In this document: positions 1 to 8,411 of the stretch, piece by piece | Numbering within the stretch: the first letter of the stretch is position 1 | Layout: the number at the start of each line of letters is the position of its first letter | From: Gammaproteobacteria bacterium | Lineage (GTDB): Bacteria; Pseudomonadota; Gammaproteobacteria; Pseudomonadales; Halieaceae | Assembly (NCBI GenBank): GCA_030427485.1 | Contig: JAUICG010000017.1 | Coordinates: 1 to 64,000 of the forward strand | Direction: 5' to 3' | Length of the DNA: 64,000 nt | Notes under the pieces: model-generated | What the model was told of the DNA's origin: nothing | Database searches by the model: none | Seen by the model: only the letters and a program-made list of their open reading frames with translations | Translations under genes and position numbers: made by a program

Positions 1-2
1 CC

Positions 3-728
3 GGGATTGTGGAGGCCAAAGGCTACGGCGGTTTCCCGGTAAGCGGCGTCTGGCTGCGGTGCGGCAGGCCGGAAGTCGCCGAGCGCCACGCCGCCAAGGT
101 CTATGGCATGGCGGCCACGGGTTCGCCGCCCATGTCCGTGCCGCACCTCGATACGCGTATCATCGACAATAAACGCTGGTTACTGTTCGGCCCTTATGCC
201 GGCTTCTCCACCCGCTTCCTCAAGCACGGTTCGCTGCTGGATTTGCCGAGGTCGGTGCGTCCGGACAATATACTTCCGCTGCTCGCGGTCGCGCGCGACA
301 ATTTTCCGCTGGAGGAATACCTGGTCGGGCAGGTACTGCAGAGTTCCTCCCATCGCTTTGACGCACTGCGCGAGTTCTATCCCCAAATGGAGCCCGCAGA
401 CTGGGAACTGGCGGTCGCCGGACAGCGTGTGCAGATTATACGCAAGGACAAGGCGCATACCGGCAAACTCGAGTTCGGTACCGAGATTGTGCATTCCGCT
501 GATTCGTCGATTGTCGCTCTCCTTGGCGCGTCACCCGGCGCATCCACGGCCGTCTGGATCATGACGCACATGCTGGAGAACTGCTTTCATGAGCAACTGG
601 TCGGTCACTGGGTGCCGAAGCTCAAGGAGATGATCCCCTCCTACGGGCACAATCTGAAAACCGATGCCGCGCTGTCCGCGCGGGTGCGCGCGGAAACCGC
701 AGAGGTACTGAAGCTGCGCACAGTGTAA
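3..728 (+). CDS. mqo: Malate:quinone oxidoreductase, C-terminal part (5' end outside window)
   Basis: Mqo is an FAD-dependent membrane-associated enzyme that oxidises malate to oxaloacetate and passes electrons to quinone, a TCA-cycle alternative to NAD malate dehydrogenase. The visible 241 codons hold the typical C-terminal half: the [10 protein letters not shown] stretch at the very start, then the [11 protein letters not shown] motif and the [15 protein letters not shown] block, both hallmarks of the family. Full-length Mqo is about 490-530 residues, so roughly half the gene lies upstream of base 1. The frame is open from base 3, and the GTG at base 9 is internal rather than a start. The stop lies 49 bp before the TonB receptor start. 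Confident family assignment. Confidence 0.93.
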   Translation, partial: GIVEAKGYGGFPVSGVWLRCGRPEVAERHAAKVYGMAATGSPPMSVPHLDTRIIDNKRWLLFGPYAGFSTRFLKHGSLLDLPRSVRPDNILPLLAVARDNFPLEEYLVGQVLQSSSHRFDALREFYPQMEPADWELAVAGQRVQIIRKDKAHTGKLEFGTEIVHSADSSIVALLGASPGASTAVWIMTHMLENCFHEQLVGHWVPKLKEMIPSYGHNLKTDAALSARVRAETAEVLKLRTV

Positions 729-777
729 AGGCACCCCAATCAATAACGCATAATATCCCTGTAAACGGAGTCTCACC

Positions 778-3024
778 GTGTCCTCATCAAGCACAACAGC
801 AATAGCCCGCGGTGTCCTTGCAGCGCTCGCGCTGGCAGCCGCCGCCAATGCGGATACCAATCGGATGCTCGAGGAAGTCATCGTCACTGCTGAGAAGCGC
901 AGTGAAAACGTGCAGGACGTGCCGATCTCCATAGCGGTCGTCAGCGGTGAAGAAATCAGCGCGTTGAACCTGTTCGATTTTGTGGAAACCGCGCAGCTCA
1001 CACCGGGCATCGCACTGAACAGTGGTCTACAGGCCGCTGCGATCCGCCTGCGCGGTGTGGGACCTGGCTACTTCGCGCTGGGCCAGCCGCAGAGCGTCAC
1101 AGTTTTCGTGGACCAGGTGGCGCAATCGCAGATCGGCGCGGTCTTTACCACGATGGTGGATATCGAGCGCCTGGAATTGCTGCGCGGACCGCAGGGAACA
1201 CTGTACGGCCAGAATGCACCCGGAGGTGCGTACAATATCACCACCCGCGCTCCGAACTTTGATGGCTATCACGGCTATGTCGAAGGGACTTACTCTGAAT
1301 GGGACAGCAACGGTGAAGGCAGGGTGGATACGCGTGGCGCGGTGAACATCCCGGTGATCCAAGATAAACTGGCGTTCAGGCTCGCTGCTGTTTACGCCGA
1401 TTCGGACGGGTATATCAGCATGGAAAACCCCGCGGCGCGTGACGATGCCACCGGTGGCCAGGATGTTCAGGCCTGGCGTTCGCGCATGCTGTGGCAGGTT
1501 GACGAAAGTATGGACGTCAACTGGACAGTGAACTACCAGGACATCACCCAGCACCAGGAGCCTTTCAACTACGATGGTCTGGTGCCGGGGACCGGCGGCA
1601 GCAATACGGTGCCCGCCGAATACAACAGTTTCAGGGACCGCCAGAACTACGGGGATTTTCGCAGCACGGTCACGGGTGATATCAAGGATACCAATCTGCA
1701 CCTGCAGTGGGGTGACGAAACCTCACAGATCGACGGCATCGCCTTTTACCAGAGCTACGATAGCCAGTCTGACGATAACCGCGAACCCTATCCCGGCGGT
1801 CTTGGCTTATTCAAAATCGGCCTGGACACGGATCTGACCACCTTCGAGCTGCGCTATTCCAGCGAGGGGGAGCGCGTCAGTTACCTGACGGGTTTATACT
1901 ACCTGCACTCGAAGGCTGTAAGCGATACCGTGGTGACGCTTACCGGTATTGAAGTGACGCAGGATGCGAAAGGCACCACCGATGGCTACGCCGCCTATGC
2001 CAATGGCACGCTGCACATCAATTCCCAGTGGGATTTATCCCTCGGCGCTCGCTATGATTACAACGAATCCGCGCTGGATTCCAATGTCGGCTTCCTGACC
2101 TTCGCCGGCGCGATTGATGATTCGGTGGATTTCGATCATGTCTCCTGGAGCGTGAAACTGCAGTACTACATCACGGATACGCTCAACGCGTACCTGGCGA
2201 TAGACAACGCCTACAAGCAGGGCGGATTCAATACCCTGACCTCCGCTGTATTGCCGTTTGGGGATATGTTCCCGGTGCAGGTCGCGGCGGCGGAAGATGT
2301 GGTGCCTATCAAAGAAGAGGTTTCAACGGCTTATGAAATAGGACTCAAGGGCACTGTCCTTGACGACACCCTGCGCTTTGCGGTGGACGTTTTCTACCAG
2401 GAGTTCCACGATCACCAGCTTACCCAGCCGGGCAATGTGGTTGCGCTCGCACCGCTGGAAGGCCTGTTCCAGGGGGCGGTGGTCAACGCCGACGAGGTAG
2501 CGACCAGGGGCATAGAGTTCGAACTGACCTACCTGCTTGGTGAGCACTGGGATATCGATCTCAGCGGTGCCTATTTCGACGCCACGATCGAGGATTGGTC
2601 CAACCGTTTTTGCGAGGGCGGGGAGGAACAGACACCGGAGCAGTTATTCTGTCCCAGGGGAGGCGGCGATCCGCTGAACGACCTGCCGCAGTGGAATACC
2701 AACGTGCAACTGGGCTACCAGCGGCCGCTCGCCGGGGCCTGGACACTCTACTCGAGGCTCAACTGGACCTGGCATTCGAAAGCCAACTACACCCTGAACA
2801 CCGATGAGTTCAGTACTGATAAAAACCTGTTCGGCCTGAACCTGGGCTTTCTCGAGAGCGATCTCGGCCTGGATATCCGGTTGTGGGGAAAAAATCTCAC
2901 CAATGAAGACTTTAACATCGATCCAGCGGTGAAGCTCAATGGCGCGCCAGGGCAGCCCTCGGCCTGGGAGGGAACTTACTGGCCGGGGCGTGAGTACGGC
3001 GTGACGGTGAGCTATGTTTTCTGA
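778..3024 (+). CDS. TonB-dependent outer-membrane receptor
   Basis: A 748-residue outer-membrane beta-barrel receptor for energised uptake of a ligand I cannot identify. A signal peptide covers about residues 1-25 (alanine-rich core ending ANA-DT). The EEVIVTAEKR segment close after it is the TonB-box region, followed by the plug domain (NVQDVPISIAV, then LLRGPQGTLYGQNAPGG around residues 135-160). The rest is barrel strands, ending in aromatic VSYVF, as expected for BAM recognition. The start is GTG, 50 bp after mqo, with weak Shine-Dalgarno sequence. This receptor class in marine gammaproteobacteria is often tied to uptake of hydrophobic or plant-derived compounds rather than siderophores. 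No anti-sigma or sigma gene flanks it. Confidence 0.92.
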   Translation: MSSSSTTAIARGVLAALALAAAANADTNRMLEEVIVTAEKRSENVQDVPISIAVVSGEEISALNLFDFVETAQLTPGIALNSGLQAAAIRLRGVGPGYFALGQPQSVTVFVDQVAQSQIGAVFTTMVDIERLELLRGPQGTLYGQNAPGGAYNITTRAPNFDGYHGYVEGTYSEWDSNGEGRVDTRGAVNIPVIQDKLAFRLAAVYADSDGYISMENPAARDDATGGQDVQAWRSRMLWQVDESMDVNWTVNYQDITQHQEPFNYDGLVPGTGGSNTVPAEYNSFRDRQNYGDFRSTVTGDIKDTNLHLQWGDETSQIDGIAFYQSYDSQSDDNREPYPGGLGLFKIGLDTDLTTFELRYSSEGERVSYLTGLYYLHSKAVSDTVVTLTGIEVTQDAKGTTDGYAAYANGTLHINSQWDLSLGARYDYNESALDSNVGFLTFAGAIDDSVDFDHVSWSVKLQYYITDTLNAYLAIDNAYKQGGFNTLTSAVLPFGDMFPVQVAAAEDVVPIKEEVSTAYEIGLKGTVLDDTLRFAVDVFYQEFHDHQLTQPGNVVALAPLEGLFQGAVVNADEVATRGIEFELTYLLGEHWDIDLSGAYFDATIEDWSNRFCEGGEEQTPEQLFCPRGGGDPLNDLPQWNTNVQLGYQRPLAGAWTLYSRLNWTWHSKANYTLNTDEFSTDKNLFGLNLGFLESDLGLDIRLWGKNLTNEDFNIDPAVKLNGAPGQPSAWEGTYWPGREYGVTVSYVF

Positions 3025-3074
3025 ATGAGTAGACGCGTTGGCGGTGGGGGCGGGCGGATGCCCGAGGTTATCGT

Positions 3075-5255
3075 TTACGCCTGGGCAGTCTTTGCGCCGC
3101 TATCACCGGCAGCAGCCGTCACCTCGACAATCACACCGTTCATGTGCGCCATTCCCGACGCCGGCTCTATCGTGTCCGGTCCGTCGGGCATGATGATATT
3201 CACGTTGGCGCCCGCTGTTTGGCTGGCCACTGACAGCCCCGTCGCATGTTGATGACCCCAACCGTGGGGTACCGACACCGTACCCGGCATCATGTCGTCG
3301 TCGATCCGGACCGGGACATCGATGTGATCGCCGTTCGCGCTGACCCTTGCGATGTCACCATCACTCAGGTGACGTAGCTGTGCGTCAGTAGAATGAATAT
3401 AGAGGTAGTTGCTGGCGCGGCGCCCCTGAACAAACGCCTGCACGTTGTGCGTCCAGGTATTGTGAGAAAAGCGTTCGCGCTTCTGGATGAGTTTCAGCGC
3501 CGATTTTGCCGCGAGTTCCTGCCGGAAAACGTCTTCCAGCGTTTTTGCGCGCTCCACCAGGTCAGGTGGCGCCAGCTCCACTTTCCCCGATGGCGTCTGT
3601 ACACGCTGTCCGAGGTAATCGCCGGGACGATTCGGTGTCAGCAGGCGACCGTCGGGATAGCGGCGCATTTTTCCCAGCCCACCCAGTTTCGCAGATCGGG
3701 TCAGCACGCCCAGGAACAGTTTGTCCAGGCTGGTCAGTCGTCCGAGATACGGCACGTTTGCCAGTAACTCGGAGATGTTGGACAGCCACTGAAGCATTCT
3801 TGAACCGGCCAGCGACACACCCGCGATGCGGCATAACTGCCTGAATATCAGGCCCTCGTCCCGCGCTTCCCCGGCCGCCGCGACCACCGCATCCGTATAG
3901 GAAAAACTGCGCACCGGCATCAACCCCATCATCGTGAAAAAGTAAAAGGGTACGTCTGCGCGTTCCAGGCTGTGCAATGTAGGGAGGATATAGTCGGCGT
4001 ACTCGGCGGTTTCATTGCGTACGATGTCCAGGCAGACAAACAGTTCCAGTTGATCGAAAGCCGTGGCGAGCCGGCGGCTTCCCGGGCACGTCAGCAGCGG
4101 ATTCCCGGACATATTGAACATCGCGCGCACCTGCCCGGCGCCCGGTGTCAGTATTTCGTCAGCCATAATGGCGGCCGGTATCGTGCTGTTGACGTAAGGG
4201 GTGTTACCGATGCGGGATATCATCGGCGCCCCGGCAGCGGGGGCGCGCGGAAAAACCGCCCTGCCGGCGAGAACGCCGCCGCGCTTGTCGAGGTTTCCGG
4301 TGATCGCGTTGATCGCCTCCTGTAACCAGTAGACCATTAACCCGAATCGCCCCTGGTTGACACCGGTAGCGGAAAAAATCGCGGCGCCGTCTGCCGCCAG
4401 ATAGTCGGTCACCATCTGCTGCATTTTTTCCTCCGGAATCAGCGTAACCGCCGCGACGCGCCGCGGCGGCCAGGCCGATACGGTCTGGGCGAGCAGGTCG
4501 TAGCCGTTCATGTACCTGGCCACGTGTTCGCGGTTCACCGCATTGCGGCGTATGATCTCGTGCAAAAACCCGAGCATGAAGAACACGTCGGTATCCGGGC
4601 GGATGGCGACATGCTCACCGGCGCGTTTCGCCGACTCGGTGTGTCTTGGGTTTATCCAGTAGACTTTCCCGCCGCGCTCTTCGATCGCCGCAATGCGGTC
4701 CATCGGGTGCGGCGCAGAAATGAAACTCATCTTCGAGATTACCGGATTGGTGCCTACGGCAATCAGCAGTTGCGTGTGATCGATGTCAGGGAAGACCTGG
4801 TCATTGGGGCCTCCGAACAACCGTTCGCCCCCCGCGAACTTGTTGGCGCAGTCCTGTGTGCCGGGTGTGAACAGTTTGTGTGCGCCGAACGCCCTGAGAA
4901 AGAATGCCATGGTCATCGAAGGCCAGAGACTGAAGCCGATCGGATTGCCCATATAGGCGGCGATCGACTCGCCGCCGTGTTGCCGGTGGATCGCTCGCAG
5001 TTTGTCGCCGATCTCGCGCAGCGCCTGCTTCCAGCTGATCGCCTCAAACCTGCCATTGACCTTCTTCAGGGGCGTCTTGAGACGGTCTGGGCTGTGGACA
5101 AAATCCCCCATCTTCAGGCCCTTTATGCAGGCGTAGCCACTGCTGGCCACATGTTGTTTGTTGGGCTCGATACGTATGATCTGCTCGTCACGGGTAGTGA
5201 CGACAAGGCCGCACTGGGCTTCACAGATCCGACAGAAGGTCTTGTGCTGTTTCAC
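3075..5255 (-). CDS. Molybdopterin-dependent oxidoreductase with N-terminal [4Fe-4S] domain
   Basis: A 726-residue member of the DMSO reductase/formate dehydrogenase superfamily, binding bis-MGD molybdenum. The N-terminal iron-sulphur domain is clear: C8, C11, C15 and a fourth Cys in GYACIKG near residue 43. The central region has GTQDCANKF, whose Cys is the likely Mo ligand, and NPVISKMSF. The C-terminal molybdopterin dinucleotide-binding domain is marked by NTWTHNV near residue 610 and GWGHQHATG near 683. No signal peptide or Tat motif is seen, so it should be cytoplasmic. The start is GTG. No electron-transfer subunit, membrane anchor or chaperone gene is adjacent, so its redox partner and substrate are unknown. 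Confidence 0.88.
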   Translation of the reverse strand: MKQHKTFCRICEAQCGLVVTTRDEQIIRIEPNKQHVASSGYACIKGLKMGDFVHSPDRLKTPLKKVNGRFEAISWKQALREIGDKLRAIHRQHGGESIAAYMGNPIGFSLWPSMTMAFFLRAFGAHKLFTPGTQDCANKFAGGERLFGGPNDQVFPDIDHTQLLIAVGTNPVISKMSFISAPHPMDRIAAIEERGGKVYWINPRHTESAKRAGEHVAIRPDTDVFFMLGFLHEIIRRNAVNREHVARYMNGYDLLAQTVSAWPPRRVAAVTLIPEEKMQQMVTDYLAADGAAIFSATGVNQGRFGLMVYWLQEAINAITGNLDKRGGVLAGRAVFPRAPAAGAPMISRIGNTPYVNSTIPAAIMADEILTPGAGQVRAMFNMSGNPLLTCPGSRRLATAFDQLELFVCLDIVRNETAEYADYILPTLHSLERADVPFYFFTMMGLMPVRSFSYTDAVVAAAGEARDEGLIFRQLCRIAGVSLAGSRMLQWLSNISELLANVPYLGRLTSLDKLFLGVLTRSAKLGGLGKMRRYPDGRLLTPNRPGDYLGQRVQTPSGKVELAPPDLVERAKTLEDVFRQELAAKSALKLIQKRERFSHNTWTHNVQAFVQGRRASNYLYIHSTDAQLRHLSDGDIARVSANGDHIDVPVRIDDDMMPGTVSVPHGWGHQHATGLSVASQTAGANVNIIMPDGPDTIEPASGMAHMNGVIVEVTAAAGDSGAKTAQA

Positions 5256-5318
5256 GTGGCGCTCTCGTGCTTGCGTGGTGTCCTGACTCTGCGTCCCGGC
5301 CCGTGGACAGTGCCCTGT

Positions 5319-5975
5319 TCACGCGTTAGGGCGGTTCAATCCCAGTATCTCCTCCAGGTCGGCTATGGTTTTCATGCCATCGCCGTCGACGAGGATCGAT
5401 TGGATATTGAGCGCGCTTGCGGCGATGACATTGCCCTCGAAGTCGTCCAGAAACAGCGCCTGCTCAGGCCTCAGTCCGCCCATTTCCAGCGCTTTCTCGA
5501 AGATCGCGGGGTTGGGCTTGCGCATGCCGACTTCGCTGCTGTCCACGACGAAATCAAACAGTTCATCGACCGGCAGCATGCCGCGCCAGTGGTCCCTGAA
5601 CTCCACCACGTTATTGGTAATGATCCCGGTGGCCAGGCCCGATGCGCGGATTTTGCGCACATAGTCGACCAGTTCGTGGCGCAGGCCGCCGCCGTTCTCG
5701 GCCATGGCCATGAACACTTCCCAGATATCGACATTAAGGCCCTGCTCTTTCCCCAGCGCCAGTATATCTGCGCGCGCGTTCTCCAGCGATATTTCGCCGC
5801 GCTCGACCTGGTGCCAGGGATGGTCGCCGTCGATGCCGTAACCGCCAAACACGATATCGGTTACCTGCTCGTCCGAGGCGCCGATTCTGGCGGCATAGGC
5901 GCTGAAGGCGTGGAATGGCGAATCGGTGAATACGCCGCCGAAGTCGAACAGTACTGCTTTCAGTTGTGATGTCAT
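5319..5975 (-). CDS. HAD-like hydrolase (epoxide hydrolase/ACAD10 N-domain type)
   Basis: A 218-residue HAD-superfamily protein. Motif I reads VLFDFGGVF with the nucleophile Asp at D11. The usual second Asp two residues later is Gly, a variant common in proteins related to the N-domain of soluble epoxide hydrolase and ACAD10. Motif II is GIITNN near residue 120, the motif III lysine is in RKPNP, and motif IV is LFLDDFEGN. The helical cap lies between motifs I and II. The start ATG has GAGGAC about 8 bases upstream. It lies 63 bp upstream of the molybdoenzyme on the same strand and could be co-transcribed. Without the D+2 acid/base, phosphatase activity may be weak or altered; substrate unknown. 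Confidence 0.85.
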   Translation of the reverse strand: MTSQLKAVLFDFGGVFTDSPFHAFSAYAARIGASDEQVTDIVFGGYGIDGDHPWHQVERGEISLENARADILALGKEQGLNVDIWEVFMAMAENGGGLRHELVDYVRKIRASGLATGIITNNVVEFRDHWRGMLPVDELFDFVVDSSEVGMRKPNPAIFEKALEMGGLRPEQALFLDDFEGNVIAASALNIQSILVDGDGMKTIADLEEILGLNRPNA

Positions 5976-6218
5976 TTGCGTCCTCGCCGGGCACTATAGC
6001 AGTGCTTGGTGCCGTGGAAACAGCCGCGGCGGACTGTTTCGCCTGACACCGTGATCGCCCAGTCTGTCTGGATGAACCAGGTAATGCAAATGCACGGGCA
6101 CTCAGGCTCGTACTGCACTATGTCAAACCGAACCGCCACCGGGCGAATCTGTTGTTTCGCGCGGTGCCCGCTAGCTGCTATTCTCTGGGCTACTTCGGAA
6201 TCCCGGCCGCGAATAGCC

Positions 6219-7226
6219 ATGCAAGCAAAAAAAATTATCAAGCGAACCGTGCAATCCCTGGTGGCGATTGGTTGCGTGGCAGCGCTGTGGGTACTCACCC
6301 GACCGGATATGAGCGAGGTGGGTATCCCGTACGTGGATCCCGCACCGGACGGCTCGGCACTGACAGTGACCTGGCTGGGCGTGGCCACCCTGCTTGTCGA
6401 TGACGGCAGAACGCAACTGGTGACAGACGGCTTCGTGTCTCGCCCGTCCCTGTCCGATCTGCTCTTCAGGCGGCCTATCGCCCCGGATACCCGCGCTATT
6501 GGCCAGGCGATAGCGGCACATGGGGTCGATCGTCTCGCTGCAATTATGACCGTGCACTCACACTATGACCACGCGATGGACACGGCGGATTTCGCGCGAC
6601 TGGCCGGGGGCGATGTCCTGGGCTCGCTTTCGACCGCTAATATCGCGCGCAGTTCAGCATTTGATGAGTCCCGCATTGTGGTCATCGAACCGGGACAAAC
6701 CTATTCCTACGGTTTGTTCGACATCCGTTTCTACGAGTCCAGGCACGCGCCCCTGGCAAGTAATTCCGCGATTGAAGGTGCGGTAGAGACGCCCTTTGAT
6801 TTGCCGGCGCCCTATACGGCCTGGAAAGAAGGGGGAAGTTACGCGATTCACATCAGCCATCCCGAAGCTTCCATGCTGATCGTGGGCAGCGCGGGGTTCG
6901 TACCCGGTGCGCTGGACGGGGTAAGCGCGGATGTCGTGTTTCTCGGCACGGGTGGAATCATGAGCCTCGACCCCGACTACCTGTCGGCATACGTTGACGA
7001 GACCGTGCGAGCGGTTGGTGCGCAGGCGGTGGTGATTATTCACCACGACAACCTGGTGGGCAGCTTTGGCGATGTGGAACAGAGTAAAATCCTGCCTTCT
7101 TTCGACAAAACGTCCGCTCTGGACTTGCAACAGCTGGTGTTGCCTGCACAGCTCCTGCAGCCCTCATTTGGTGTTCCAATGGCGATAGATCGTGAGCGTT
7201 CGAGTACGCTTCAGCCAGCATTGTAG
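6219..7226 (+). CDS. Metallo-beta-lactamase-fold hydrolase, membrane-anchored
   Basis: The protein is 335 residues from the ATG at 6219. This start places a basic stretch and a hydrophobic segment (VQSLVAIGCVAALWVL) at the N-terminus as a signal anchor; upstream in-frame codons (an ATG at 6006) would add 71 unlikely residues. The fold signature is VTWLGVATLLVDDG with the metal-binding motif HSHYDH (HxHxDH) around residue 110. Further metal ligands are probably SRHAP and the late IHHDN histidines. It resembles the UlaG/RomA-like branch that acts on phosphoesters or lactones. The gene is divergent from the HAD gene, with 243 bp between them, and convergent with the dienelactone hydrolase gene. 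Substrate unknown. Confidence 0.85.
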   Translation: MQAKKIIKRTVQSLVAIGCVAALWVLTRPDMSEVGIPYVDPAPDGSALTVTWLGVATLLVDDGRTQLVTDGFVSRPSLSDLLFRRPIAPDTRAIGQAIAAHGVDRLAAIMTVHSHYDHAMDTADFARLAGGDVLGSLSTANIARSSAFDESRIVVIEPGQTYSYGLFDIRFYESRHAPLASNSAIEGAVETPFDLPAPYTAWKEGGSYAIHISHPEASMLIVGSAGFVPGALDGVSADVVFLGTGGIMSLDPDYLSAYVDETVRAVGAQAVVIIHHDNLVGSFGDVEQSKILPSFDKTSALDLQQLVLPAQLLQPSFGVPMAIDRERSSTLQPAL

Positions 7227-7267
7227 CCGACGGGATTGGCGCACCGGATAGCGTCCCGGTTGCGCTC

Positions 7268-7984
7268 TTACAGCACCTCGTCAAAAAAGTTCAGCATGGA
7301 CTGCCAGGAACGACGATCCGCAGCGGCGTTATAGACGGTGCCAAATGACGGGTCATTGGCGGCCGGCCGGGTAAACGCGTGTACGGTATGGCCGTAGGCA
7401 TGCAGCTGCCAGTCCGCCTGTTTGGCATTCATCTCGGCTTTGAACCGGGCAACAGTTTCCGCTGGAACCAGCGGGTCATCTTCACCGTGAAGCACGAGGA
7501 TTTTTGTCGCCACGGTCTGGGGGCCCTCCAGGGTATTGCCGTCCAGTGAACCGTGAAACGAAACCACACCCCTGACGTCGTCACCGGCCCGGGCCAGGTC
7601 GAGCACTGCCATGCCGCCAAAGCAATAGCCCATCGCGCCGATGCGTGACGCATCTGCGCCGGGTATCGCCCTGGCTGCCTCCAGGGCTCCCCGCATCCGT
7701 TCAAGCAGTAGCGCACGGTTTTCCAGGTATGGCGCGAGCGTGGGCATTAACTCCGCGAAGTCGGTGATGACCCTGCCATCGCCGTGTACGTCGATGGCAA
7801 ACGCAATGTAACCGGCATCGGCCAGCTTTCGGGACTTCTCGCGCACTTCATCGTTCAGTCCGTCCCAGGCATGGCAGACCAGCACGACTGGCAGCGGGCC
7901 TGCCGGTTTGTCGGGCGTGTAGTACTCCCCCCTGCACAGGGTATCCCCCGCGCGGTATTCGAGTGTGGTCGCGGCGCTCGCCAT
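7268..7984 (-). CDS. Dienelactone hydrolase family protein
   Basis: A 238-residue alpha/beta hydrolase. Known members hydrolyse dienelactone to maleylacetate in chloroaromatic breakdown, but most homologues act on other esters. The nucleophile is Cys in GYCFGG (near residue 123), characteristic of this family instead of the usual Ser. The acid is probably in HGEDDPLVP, and the His in GHTVHAFTRP closes the triad. There is no signal peptide, so it is cytosolic. The start ATG is preceded by a GGGGGGA Shine-Dalgarno sequence. It converges on the metallo-beta-lactamase-fold gene with a 41-bp gap. The specific substrate cannot be read from sequence. Confidence 0.9.
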   Translation of the reverse strand: MASAATTLEYRAGDTLCRGEYYTPDKPAGPLPVVLVCHAWDGLNDEVREKSRKLADAGYIAFAIDVHGDGRVITDFAELMPTLAPYLENRALLLERMRGALEAARAIPGADASRIGAMGYCFGGMAVLDLARAGDDVRGVVSFHGSLDGNTLEGPQTVATKILVLHGEDDPLVPAETVARFKAEMNAKQADWQLHAYGHTVHAFTRPAANDPSFGTVYNAAADRRSWQSMLNFFDEVL

Positions 7985-8411
7985 TCCATTCCCCCCGGTA
8001 TGCGTTGCTTGCTAAGCGGACTGTCGCAGGGCATTACCTTACACCATGAGGGTGCTCAGTACTCGCTTTATCGGTGGGATCGATGATGACAAAGATTTTG
8101 TTAACTGCCATAGTGCGGTCCTTCTCCGGAAGTGATTGTTGTATCTGATCAGGATCATCCGACCTGCGGGGCGAATGTCCTGGATCTGGGTCAAGGAACC
8201 GCGTCTGCCTCCCTGGCAGTCGAAGCTGCTACACGATCAAAGGCCGAACCGCAACAATTCACTGAAGCGGCGGAATCAGGGGCACGGTTTTTGCAGTGTT
8301 TTCTGGAGAGGTGTAGCGAGAGGCGTTGCACATACCCATCCTGCCCGGCTGGCGGGCACCGATGCACTGTAGACGGCCGGCTGCTACCTACAATTGAACA
8401 CGGGAGATCCC
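7985..8411. other. 427-bp non-coding stretch between divergent dienelactone hydrolase and icd
   Basis: No convincing gene lies here. It must carry the promoters of both flanking genes. A short hairpin TGCCCG-N5-CGGGCA occupies about 8342-8358 without a T tract. A 29-codon frame at 8046-8135 lacks a good ribosome site. The icd Shine-Dalgarno sequence GGGAGA is at its right edge. Confidence 0.5.

Noticed and set aside
4524..5969. 481-codon plus-strand frame crossing the molybdoenzyme and HAD genes
   Set aside because: It spans two well-supported genes in antisense and has no domain or ribosome site.
8046..8135. 29-codon frame upstream of icd
   Set aside because: Weak initiation signal and no coding character; placed between divergent promoters.
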